DNA from: Lachnospiraceae bacterium
Lineage (GTDB): Bacteria; Bacillota; Clostridia; Lachnospirales; Lachnospiraceae
Length of the DNA stretch: 64,000 bases
NCBI GenBank assembly: GCA_024403455.1
Contig: JAKSRR010000011.1
Coordinates: 1 to 64,000, forward strand
Direction of reading: 5' to 3'
In this document: in pieces, positions 17,555 to 24,161 of the stretch
Layout: the number at the start of each line of letters is the position of its first letter
Numbering within the stretch: position 1 is the first letter of the stretch
Made by a program: the position numbers and the translations under genes
The notes under the pieces: generated by a model
What the model was told of the DNA's origin: nothing
Databases searched by the model: none
What the model saw: only the letters and a program-made list of their open reading frames with translations

Positions 17555-18298
17555 TTACCAGTTCCATTTTATACTTTGCACAATCGCCTTTAGTTCTTCC
17601 GCCTCTTCCGCATTTGGATAATCACTACTCTTTGCAAAATACAAATAAATCATTCTTCCATCAATAACTGTGGCGTAGCGTAATTGTTTATTCAATGACA
17701 TATCACATTCAAATACAAGCCATGGAATCCCGTCCACTTCAAGCCAAGTATAATCACTGCGAACACCGGTAAACGAGGATATCAATTCCTTTGCAAACGC
17801 CTCTCGTTCTTCCTGCGTAAAATCATTCAATGAATATATACCCGTATACTCTCGGTCTTTCACTTTTAAATTCAATGACAAGTCACTATTCCCAATTCCG
17901 CCTGCACTTACGGGATAGGCTTCGAGGGAAGTACTTGCCATTCTCATATATTGATCGATTCTACTCTTATCAAGTCCAAGACGTGCAATCGCTGGTGAAT
18001 TCGGATCAATATCCTCCACAAGAACGTTGTAAGCATCTTCGGATAATGGTATGGTCATTTTACCATTTAAGAATATGTACTCTGTTCCATTAAGGCCATC
18101 ATATCCATTGTTTCTTTCTGGCTTAGTGGCCGAATCAACATCACCAGGTGTACTCGTTTCCTCTGTTAAGTCATCATCCACAGCAAGGACCTCCCCCGCA
18201 TGATTTGTCCTATCTTCTGCGGCATTCCCACACGACATAAGCATGAGGGAAGCTACTATATTGAGCAATACTAGTGCTACCATCTTTTTCATTTTCAT
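17555..18298 (-). CDS. Predicted lipoprotein
   Basis: About 247 residues. The start at 18298 (MKMKKMVALVLL) is chosen because the GTGAGGAG just upstream is its ribosome binding site rather than coding. A hydrophobic signal peptide ends in the lipobox LMSC, with cysteine near residue 23, so the protein should be lipid-anchored outside the membrane. The mature part has an acidic Thr/Ser linker, then a folded region containing GTEYIFLNGKMTIPL and a Trp-rich end. No family is recognised. It lies directly before the zinc-ribbon membrane protein, suggesting a shared role at the cell surface. Confidence 0.7.
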   Translation of the reverse strand: MKMKKMVALVLLNIVASLMLMSCGNAAEDRTNHAGEVLAVDDDLTEETSTPGDVDSATKPERNNGYDGLNGTEYIFLNGKMTIPLSEDAYNVLVEDIDPNSPAIARLGLDKSRIDQYMRMASTSLEAYPVSAGGIGNSDLSLNLKVKDREYTGIYSLNDFTQEEREAFAKELISSFTGVRSDYTWLEVDGIPWLVFECDMSLNKQLRYATVIDGRMIYLYFAKSSDYPNAEEAEELKAIVQSIKWNW

Positions 18299-18356
18299 TA
18301 ATATTCTCCTCACAATGCCACATATTGGGGATGACAGTGCATTTTCCTAGCAACAT

Positions 18357-19163
18357 TTATTTTCCCTTAATTTCAATGCGATCTAGAATTCCCTGTACAC
18401 TTACCCCCGGATGGGTAAGGTACATGCGCATGACATCCTCCACAAATTCTTTCTCTGCACCGGTTTTGCGACAAATCACATCCTTTGTCTTTCCTCTGTC
18501 AATATAACGAATAATTGTTTTCACCACTCCATATAATTCATTTAGTGAAGGCGCATCGTCTTTTTCTGTCTCTCCTTTGCCATCCAGTTCTGCCATTTTG
18601 GCATGACCATAATATATATTGCGTGGATTTCTGGCTAATATGTGATTCCAGCTTTCCTCTACCTTCGTCCCTCTATGCAGTTCTAACTCATAGAGTGGAT
18701 TTAAATCTCCTACAAAGACATCTCCGCCTTCCAGAAAAAGAGAAATGCTATCCTCACTGTGTCCCGGTGATGCAATAATATCTGCCTGCACTCCTATCTG
18801 GGATAATAGATTCTTCCCCTCCGCGAACGATACAATGGATGCCTCTGCATCATCAATTGGCAGATAATCATGTTTTGCTTCCTTTTTAAAAATCTCGTCT
18901 GCATCATGCACATACTTCTTCTGCACATCAAAGACCAAGAGCCGTGGTCCAAGATTTGCTATATTCTGCACTATCCCCATATGGTCCGGATGAAAATGCG
19001 AAACTAATATATACTTAATCTCACTAACAGGCACATTTACTCTACCCAATTCTTTACAAAAGGCAGGAAATGTTCCTGCCCATCCTGTATCCCATAAAAC
19101 ATAACCCAACCTGCCTTTAATGAGATATGTATTTGTTTTTGAATAATGCAATGCAAGAACCAT
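18357..19163 (-). CDS. MBL-fold metallo-hydrolase
   Basis: A 268-residue metallo-beta-lactamase fold hydrolase. The signature HFHPDHMG (near residue 56, HxHxDH) binds two metals, followed by SPGHSEDSISLFLEGGDVFVGDL with the further His and Asp ligands and YYGHA near the end. Residues 190-268 form a helical domain (VVKTIIRYIDRGKTKDVICRKTG) often seen in such hydrolases as a dimer or DNA-like extension. The substrate is not known. It follows the cyclase gene by 20 bases, so the two hydrolases are probably co-expressed. Confidence 0.88.
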   Translation of the reverse strand: MVLALHYSKTNTYLIKGRLGYVLWDTGWAGTFPAFCKELGRVNVPVSEIKYILVSHFHPDHMGIVQNIANLGPRLLVFDVQKKYVHDADEIFKKEAKHDYLPIDDAEASIVSFAEGKNLLSQIGVQADIIASPGHSEDSISLFLEGGDVFVGDLNPLYELELHRGTKVEESWNHILARNPRNIYYGHAKMAELDGKGETEKDDAPSLNELYGVVKTIIRYIDRGKTKDVICRKTGAEKEFVEDVMRMYLTHPGVSVQGILDRIEIKGK

Positions 19164-19183
19164 ACTGTCTTAACCAAATATTC

Positions 19184-19771
19184 CTACTGAATCAATACTG
19201 CTCTACAGGGTGCCCCATCTGTATGTGACAAATTTATTGGCGCGCAGTTTAACATATATACACCGTCTGGCACATGTCCCAGACGGATGCCTTCTAAAAG
19301 CACCACTTCTTTCCCAAGAAGTACTAAATGCACAGCCATGGGACCATCTTCCGGTCCTACCGTTTGGGATTCATTTCCAATTAGATAAATACCCGCCTCT
19401 GCAAACACCGTTGCGGCTTCTAAACTTACCGTTGCTTTCCCTTTGATAAGAATTCTTTTCCCCGCTTCCTCATCTACGCTACATGCTTCATCTAAAATTT
19501 GCTTTGCATCTTCCGCTGTAACTACCCCCTCATGTGTCACAACGTATGCTTTGCCAATAAATTTTCCAAGTGCAACCTGACCAATCCCTTTTCCATCATT
19601 AATAAAATGATAGGGTGCATCTACATGGGTACCATTGTGCACACACAGGGATATTTCAGATAGATTATAGTCATCACCATCATCCATATTTCTTGACTGC
19701 GTTTTTTCCGGCTTAATATCCCCCGGAAAGACATGGCATTCCAATAATGGTTGTGAGATATCATAAATCAT
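19184..19771 (-). CDS. Cyclase family protein (kynurenine formamidase-like)
   Basis: About 195 residues of the cyclase/KynB family, metal-dependent hydrolases of amides. It starts MIYDISQPLLECHVFPGD and has the family signature HNGTHVDAPYHF (metal-binding His and Asp, near residues 44-54). It ends with LRLGHVPDGVYMLNCAPINLSHTDGAPCRAVLI-type motifs. The ATG at 19771 is used because GGAGTGGAGG lies eight bases upstream; a GTG at 19786 overlaps that site. A formamidase or similar amidohydrolase is likely; tryptophan catabolism neighbours are absent, so the substrate is open. Confidence 0.85.
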   Translation of the reverse strand: MIYDISQPLLECHVFPGDIKPEKTQSRNMDDGDDYNLSEISLCVHNGTHVDAPYHFINDGKGIGQVALGKFIGKAYVVTHEGVVTAEDAKQILDEACSVDEEAGKRILIKGKATVSLEAATVFAEAGIYLIGNESQTVGPEDGPMAVHLVLLGKEVVLLEGIRLGHVPDGVYMLNCAPINLSHTDGAPCRAVLIQ

Positions 19772-19822
19772 TTTGCAATCCTCCACTCCATGCTGCTATT
19801 ATAGCATACCGCATTCTGCATC

Positions 19823-19833
19823 GGGGACGGTCC
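19823..19833 (+). repeat. GGGGACGGTCC repeat, left border of accessory island
   Basis: GGGGACGGTCC here is the reverse complement of two tandem copies at 21982-21992 and 22003-22013. The three copies bracket the toxin-antitoxin-like pair in inverted orientation. They resemble the scattered GGGGACGG-type repeats of Clostridia; that resemblance is from memory. Confidence 0.6.
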
Positions 19834-19873
19834 CTATGGTCCTCGCTACACACGCAAAAATCGAAGGCAACGC

Positions 19874-19903
19874 TTGACGTGTATACTCCTACAGGAGTAT
19901 AGT
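19874..19903 (+). promoter_or_regulatory. Toxin-antitoxin promoter with palindromic operator
   Basis: Plus-strand -35 TTGACG (19874-19879) and -10 TATAGT (19898-19903) are 18 bases apart. A perfect inverted repeat TATACTCC-TACA-GGAGTATA (19882-19901) fills the spacer and overlaps the -10. A copy of the half-site GGAGTATA recurs at 19935-19942 over the toxin ribosome binding site. This is a typical layout for autorepression by an XRE antitoxin; the binding itself is inferred. Confidence 0.7.
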
Positions 19904-19947
19904 ATTTCCAACATACAACAGCACCACCACATTCGGAGTATAGAATT

Positions 19948-20625
19948 ATGAAAACGCTAACTCTCTTTCATGGGTCAGACCATATTGTGAATACGCCCAT
20001 TTATGTTTATGGGAAAAGAACAAATGATTATGGACAAGGATTTTACTGCACAGAAGATGCAGACCTAGCAAGAGAATGGTCAGTAGAAGAAAGCAGGGAT
20101 GGCTTTCTAAACGAATACAGCCTTAACACCACTACTCTTCGTATATTAGATTTGACTTCGCCTGATTTTTCGGTATTACAGTGGATTACACTATTATTAA
20201 GAAATAGAACTTTCGATTTGTTTTCAGATTTCGGAAGCACAGCTAGGGAATATCTATTAGATCATTTTAGTATAGACACATCCCCCTATGACATCATATG
20301 TGGCTACCGGGCTGATGATAGTTATTTTACCTATGCACAAAATTTCCTTAACAATGTTATTTCGGTGCAAACCTTAGCACGTGCATTAAAGCTCGGTAAT
20401 CTTGGCACGCAGATTGTGCTAGTTAGTGAGAAGGCTTTTGGCAAAATCACTTTCCAAAATGCTGAATCTGTAAATTCTCAAATATGGTATCCGCAAAAAG
20501 AAGAAAGGGATAAAAGTGCGAGAGCTACCTATAAGCAAATTCGAGAATCCGGGACGTTTATGGATGATGTTTTCCTGTTAGATATTATTCGAGGTAAATT
20601 GGAGGCTTCCGATGTACGCATATGA
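19948..20625 (+). CDS. DUF3990 ADP-ribosyltransferase-like protein, candidate toxin
   Basis: A 225-residue plus-strand protein. The N-terminus LTLFHGSDHIVNTP (H8) and NDYGQGFYCTEDADLAREW (residues 26-44) match the start of DUF3990 proteins, which belong to the ADP-ribosyltransferase clan. The HGS motif, the D-Y-G-x-G-F-Y stretch and the following A-x-x-W are the conserved NAD-site positions of that clan. No signal peptide is seen, so it should act inside the cell. The start has a GGAG site. It overlaps the next gene by 14 bases, and the promoter upstream carries a palindrome. The pairing implies a toxin-antitoxin module in which the toxin would modify a host target with ADP-ribose; the target and activity are inferred. 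Confidence 0.75.
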   Translation: MKTLTLFHGSDHIVNTPIYVYGKRTNDYGQGFYCTEDADLAREWSVEESRDGFLNEYSLNTTTLRILDLTSPDFSVLQWITLLLRNRTFDLFSDFGSTAREYLLDHFSIDTSPYDIICGYRADDSYFTYAQNFLNNVISVQTLARALKLGNLGTQIVLVSEKAFGKITFQNAESVNSQIWYPQKEERDKSARATYKQIRESGTFMDDVFLLDIIRGKLEASDVRI

Positions 20626-21244
20626 CGAAAATTTAATTCACAAAGCCATGGACTCCTTAGGCTGGATGTTTGCATATGGCGTGAACGATTACAAATTGAG
20701 TCTGGAACAGTTTTATACTTATTTCTTAAATTCTGGCTATGCCGATAGGTTCGGCAAGGGTGAGTCACGCATTGTGAGTGGAATGTCCGGCACAGAACTT
20801 GCCATGGAAGTAATCTACAGCATGGATCCTTTTTCCAAGTTTCCTGTTCCCTCTTTTTGCATGAATCGGTCTGCTGAATACTGGCTCGGATGGTCTCTCG
20901 CTTATTATCAATGGTACCGCAACATACGTTTCAAAAACATCACTACCGCAACATCTATTCGTTCCATTTTGTTAATGTATAAAAAATATCATGAAATGGA
21001 CATCTCTCATTTTGTAGAAAAACTAGATGCCGATCAAAAAGCCTACCGAAGCGCATCTGCCCTTAAAAGGTTGCGCTTATATGCTGGTCTCAGCCAAAAA
21101 GATTTATCCATACAATCCGACATTCCATTACGCACAATCCAGCAATATGAACAGGGGCAGAAGGACATCCGGAAGGCCAATGTGGATTATATCCTCCGCC
21201 TGTCCAAGTCTTTATACTGCACAGTGGAAGATATAATTCAATAA
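20612..21244 (+). CDS. XRE-family regulator, candidate antitoxin
   Basis: A 210-residue protein with a helical N-terminal domain of about 145 residues (conserved-looking piece SAEYWLGWSLAYYQWYRNIR at about 87-106) and a C-terminal HTH XRE domain (about 149-208). The HTH contains AGLSQKDLSIQSDIPLRTIQQYEQGQ. HTH-last order is the reverse of most XRE antitoxins. The ATG at 20612 has a TTGGAGG site inside the toxin's 3' end and overlaps it by 14 bases, so the two are probably translationally coupled. The N-terminal part is the likely toxin-neutralising region and the HTH the likely operator binder; both are inference. Confidence 0.8.
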   Translation: MYAYDENLIHKAMDSLGWMFAYGVNDYKLSLEQFYTYFLNSGYADRFGKGESRIVSGMSGTELAMEVIYSMDPFSKFPVPSFCMNRSAEYWLGWSLAYYQWYRNIRFKNITTATSIRSILLMYKKYHEMDISHFVEKLDADQKAYRSASALKRLRLYAGLSQKDLSIQSDIPLRTIQQYEQGQKDIRKANVDYILRLSKSLYCTVEDIIQ

Positions 21245-21276
21245 AATATTTCTAAACGGATAAGTTACCAATATAC

Positions 21277-21777
21277 TTAGTAGTTCGGAGTTACAGTAAC
21301 GGAACCATCCGGATTGGTAAAATATGTATTTTCTTCCCTACAGTCATAATACCACCCCCTGCTATCGCTATACAGGAAGATATGGTTAACTTCTCCGGAG
21401 GCCCTAACATCACCAAACTCATCTGTGTAATTAAACTGCAACGCTACTTTTGCACGATTGTTATCCTCATTTTTATCATATTTGATGGAAAGAATTTCCA
21501 CATTACGATCATACTCATTAAACATCCCCGCAATATTCGTATCATCGACTGCAAATATTCCGCCAAGCGTTTCCGCCTGCTCATTAATATAATCTATTAA
21601 TTCCTGTTCTTTTTCATCCACCATTGCAGTTTCTTTTTCTTCTGCAACCGTTGTTTCTTTCTCTTCCCCGCTGCCATTTACACTACCAGTTTCAGCATAC
21701 CAATTTTTGTTGCCGCACCCCGAAAATGTAAAAACTGTCATCGCCGATAACACAAATACTACAAGCCGCTTTTTCAT
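21277..21777 (-). CDS. Small predicted lipoprotein
   Basis: About 166 residues, starting MKKRLVVFVLSAMTVF with a GGAGG site just upstream; a longer in-frame start lacks support. The signal peptide ends in the lipobox FSGC, then a Glu/Thr-rich linker (EEKETTVAEEKETAMVDEKE) and a beta-rich domain with KVALQFNYTDEFGDV and SRGWYYDC. No family is recognised. It lies inside the repeat-bracketed island on the opposite strand to the toxin pair, so it may be cargo. Confidence 0.6.
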   Translation of the reverse strand: MKKRLVVFVLSAMTVFTFSGCGNKNWYAETGSVNGSGEEKETTVAEEKETAMVDEKEQELIDYINEQAETLGGIFAVDDTNIAGMFNEYDRNVEILSIKYDKNEDNNRAKVALQFNYTDEFGDVRASGEVNHIFLYSDSRGWYYDCREENTYFTNPDGSVTVTPNY

Positions 21778-21808
21778 ACTATCCTCCATATATCAACAAC
21801 AAAATATT

Positions 21809-21872
21809 GTGCCGTAAGGCTGCGTCAAGTAGGCTTACGGCACTGATATAGGTAGTATATCAGTGCCTTTTT
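21809..21872 (+). other. Two mutually exclusive hairpins, the second a plus-strand terminator
   Basis: Hairpin 1: GTGCCGTAAG (21809-21818) pairs with CTTACGGCAC (21834-21843). Hairpin 2: GGCACTGATATA (21839-21850) pairs with TATATCAGTGCC (21856-21867) and is followed by five T. They share GGCAC at 21839-21843, so forming one blocks the other, as in attenuators. No plus-strand gene ends just before it, so it may end an unannotated RNA or stop read-through. Confidence 0.6.
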
Positions 21873-21981
21873 AATCATTTTGTTTCAGATGAACCCTTTA
21901 GTCATACACGCGTTAACGGGGAATCTACGTATGTAGAATCAAAGGGTCACGCCTGTGCCGGAGCAACAATGTTGACCCTAA

Positions 21982-22013
21982 GGACCGTCCCCATGGCAGC
22001 AAGGACCGTCCCC
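21982..22013 (+). repeat. Two tandem GGACCGTCCCC repeats, right border
   Basis: GGACCGTCCCC at 21982-21992 and 22003-22013 lie in a 21-base tandem unit (AAGGACCGTCCCCATGG twice). Both are inverted relative to the copy at 19823-19833. Together they bracket 2.1 kb holding the toxin-antitoxin pair and a lipoprotein. Confidence 0.65.
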
Positions 22014-22023
22014 ATGGTAAATA

Positions 22024-22032
22024 TGGTATAAT
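22024..22032 (+). promoter_or_regulatory. Extended -10 promoter of the SGNH hydrolase gene
   Basis: TGGTATAAT: a perfect -10 TATAAT (22027-22032) preceded by the TGn extension. No clear -35 is present. It begins 10 bases after the tandem border repeats and 42 bases before the start codon. Confidence 0.65.
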
Positions 22033-22074
22033 TTCTCTGTATGGTATATAACCATCCTTTAGAAAGGACGATTT

Positions 22075-22818
22075 ATGAAAAAGGGCTATAAATTCTTCAT
22101 CAGTATTCTACTAGTATGTATTTTTTTCTTTCTCCCCTTTGGAAGTTCTATAAAGGTAGAGGCAGCAGAACAGACTTCTTCGTTCAAACCGACCCAGACC
22201 CTACTCATCGGGGATAGTCGTCTCTTTTATCTATGTGAAAACACTCCCGTAGAAGATTACTTCTACGTACTGTGCCAAGGCGGTGCAGACAGTTCATGGA
22301 TTGACAAGAACGGTGTATGGAGTTTTGCAAGCATTGGTGGTGCTTATAATACGCTAACAAACGATGGCACGGGAAGCGATGTGAAAATTGAACTCTCTGA
22401 GAGTCTCCTAAAATCCAAGGGAATAACCACCATCATTTATATGATTGGCATCAATGATTTATTTATTCAAAATCTCAACTCCATTGCTGGCCTGGAAATG
22501 TATAATGCCCAGGAAAAAATCGAAACAAATCTGCAGTTATTAAAGGATAAAACCGGCTGCCGCGTTGTTTATAATAATATTGGTTTTATTGATATGACAA
22601 AAACCTCTAATGCATACTATGTTGGTGTAAAAATGACCAGCAATGCACAAATCGCGTGGTTCAATTACCTCCTTCAGTGGGATGAGAAAGTGGATTGCTA
22701 TGCTGGCGCCCCCTGTATGACGTCTGCCGACGGTGTCCACTATGCAGCAGAAGACAGCAGTCTCATTTTCTATAATATAAACTTATCTCTATGGCAGCTC
22801 ATCTGCTCGGCAAAATAA
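22075..22818 (+). CDS. Secreted SGNH/GDSL-type hydrolase
   Basis: A 247-residue protein with an N-terminal signal peptide (about 1-30, ending near VEAAE) and no lipobox. SGNH blocks are present: nucleophile in LIGDSR (S47), the Gly of block II (CQGGADS), Asn in IGINDLF (about 126) and the catalytic pair in ADGVHYAAE (about 219-222). It should be an extracellular esterase or O-deacetylase acting on glycans or the cell wall; the substrate is inferred. An AAAGGACG site precedes the ATG. It is a plus-strand single gene closed by a strong terminator, at the edge of the accessory island. Confidence 0.8.
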   Translation: MKKGYKFFISILLVCIFFFLPFGSSIKVEAAEQTSSFKPTQTLLIGDSRLFYLCENTPVEDYFYVLCQGGADSSWIDKNGVWSFASIGGAYNTLTNDGTGSDVKIELSESLLKSKGITTIIYMIGINDLFIQNLNSIAGLEMYNAQEKIETNLQLLKDKTGCRVVYNNIGFIDMTKTSNAYYVGVKMTSNAQIAWFNYLLQWDEKVDCYAGAPCMTSADGVHYAAEDSSLIFYNINLSLWQLICSAK

Positions 22819-22840
22819 ATCACATAGTTTTTTAAAACAA

Positions 22841-22869
22841 AAGCAACCTCAGACCGAGGTTGCTTTTTT
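22841..22869 (+). terminator. Terminator of the SGNH hydrolase gene
   Basis: AAGCAACCTC pairs with GAGGTTGCTT around a five-base loop and is followed by six T on the plus strand. Confidence 0.9.
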
Positions 22870-22897
22870 ATATCACACCTATTCTATTCGTAGCGCT

Positions 22898-24088
22898 CTA
22901 CCTGCCGTACTCTTCTTTCACAAATCTACGGAGTGCCTCAACGGAACGTTCTACTTTCTCCGTGTCCACACAATAAGCCATACGGAAATATCCTGGAACA
23001 CCAAAACTATCCGAAGGCACCAAAATTAGGTCATACTTCTTTGCCTTTTCGCAGAATACCTTCGCATCATCTTCTAGTGCCTTAGGGAAAATATAGAAGG
23101 TGCCGCCTGGCTTTACAACCGTAAATCCAAGGTCTACCAGTTCTTTATAAAGAATATTCATATTGGTCTCATAAACCGAGAGATCGCTGGTCTTATCAAT
23201 GCATCTAGCCACCGCCTGCTGAATCATGGATGCTGGACAGTTGTGTCCTGTACCACGAGAAATCTGGCAGCACATAGGAACAATATCCATCGCATTCTTA
23301 CAGGTCGGATTGGCGGCCACATAACCCAGACGTTCTCCTGGAATGGACATAGACTTACTATAGGAGTAACAAGTTAACGTGTTATCATAGTATTTCGCCA
23401 CATAAGGCACTTCTACACCAGCAAAAGCAATTTCTCTGTAGGGTTCATCGGAAATAATAAAGATCTCATGACCATACTCCTTTTCTTTTGCACGTAAGGT
23501 ATCTGCTAATTTCTGAATGGTCTCCTCTGAATATACAATACCAGAAGGATTGTTAGGACTGTTGATGAGTACCGCCTGCACCTTCTCATTCAACATCTCT
23601 TCAAAGGCAGCAAAATTAATCTGAAATGTTTCTGTATTCGCAGGAACCACCTTTAATGTTGCACCCGTCTGATTCACATATGGCTGATACTCTGGAAAAT
23701 ACGGCGCAAAGGTAAGAATCTCATCCCCTTCCTGCACAACACATCGAAATGCATGGGCTAACGCACCAGCTGCTCCACTGGTCATAAAAATATGGTCCAT
23801 GGTATAGGGAATCCCATACTTTTTTGCCAGATATGCTGCTGTTACTTTTCTGGACTCAGGATTTCCTGGATTGGGGCTGTAACCGTGCAGTTCACTACTG
23901 GTTTTCTCTTTTAACAGCTCGTCCATAGCTCTGGTCAATTCCTCCGGCACAGGTACAGAAGGGTTTCCGAGGCTATAATCAAATACATTTTCATAGCCGA
24001 TCTCCTTACCACGTTCTGTCGCATAAACAGAGAGTGCACGGATTACTGATGGCGCCTTTGTCATTTCTAAAAAATACTGATTAATCAT
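22898..24088 (-). CDS. PLP-dependent aminotransferase (class I/II)
   Basis: A 396-residue fold-type I aminotransferase. It carries FDYSLGNPSVPVPEE near the N-terminus, AGALAHAFR, NSPNNPSGIVYS for pyridine-ring and substrate binding, and ISDEPYREI with the conserved Asp. The PLP lysine is in SYSKSMSIPGERLGY (about residue 244), and an Arg near the C-terminus (FRMAYCVD) binds the substrate carboxylate. It probably transfers amino groups between an amino acid and a 2-oxoacid such as oxoglutarate; exact specificity cannot be read off. It lies downstream of cls and the dehydrogenase. Confidence 0.92.
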   Translation of the reverse strand: MINQYFLEMTKAPSVIRALSVYATERGKEIGYENVFDYSLGNPSVPVPEELTRAMDELLKEKTSSELHGYSPNPGNPESRKVTAAYLAKKYGIPYTMDHIFMTSGAAGALAHAFRCVVQEGDEILTFAPYFPEYQPYVNQTGATLKVVPANTETFQINFAAFEEMLNEKVQAVLINSPNNPSGIVYSEETIQKLADTLRAKEKEYGHEIFIISDEPYREIAFAGVEVPYVAKYYDNTLTCYSYSKSMSIPGERLGYVAANPTCKNAMDIVPMCCQISRGTGHNCPASMIQQAVARCIDKTSDLSVYETNMNILYKELVDLGFTVVKPGGTFYIFPKALEDDAKVFCEKAKKYDLILVPSDSFGVPGYFRMAYCVDTEKVERSVEALRRFVKEEYGR

Positions 24089-24161
24089 GAGATTGTCCTT
24101 TGCTTTCTATGTAATTTAAACAAATGCTTGCTTCGCAGCTGCTTGTTTTCGCCCTATGGGG

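Noticed and set aside
21895-22010. A c-di-GMP (GEMM) riboswitch in the GGGTCACGCC region
   Set aside because: Some similarity to GGGTCACGCA, but the conserved core and tetraloop receptor are absent.
19823-22013. GGGGACGGTCC copies as a CRISPR or complete transposon ends
   Set aside because: Only three short copies; no transposase gene in the window and no target-site duplication could be shown.
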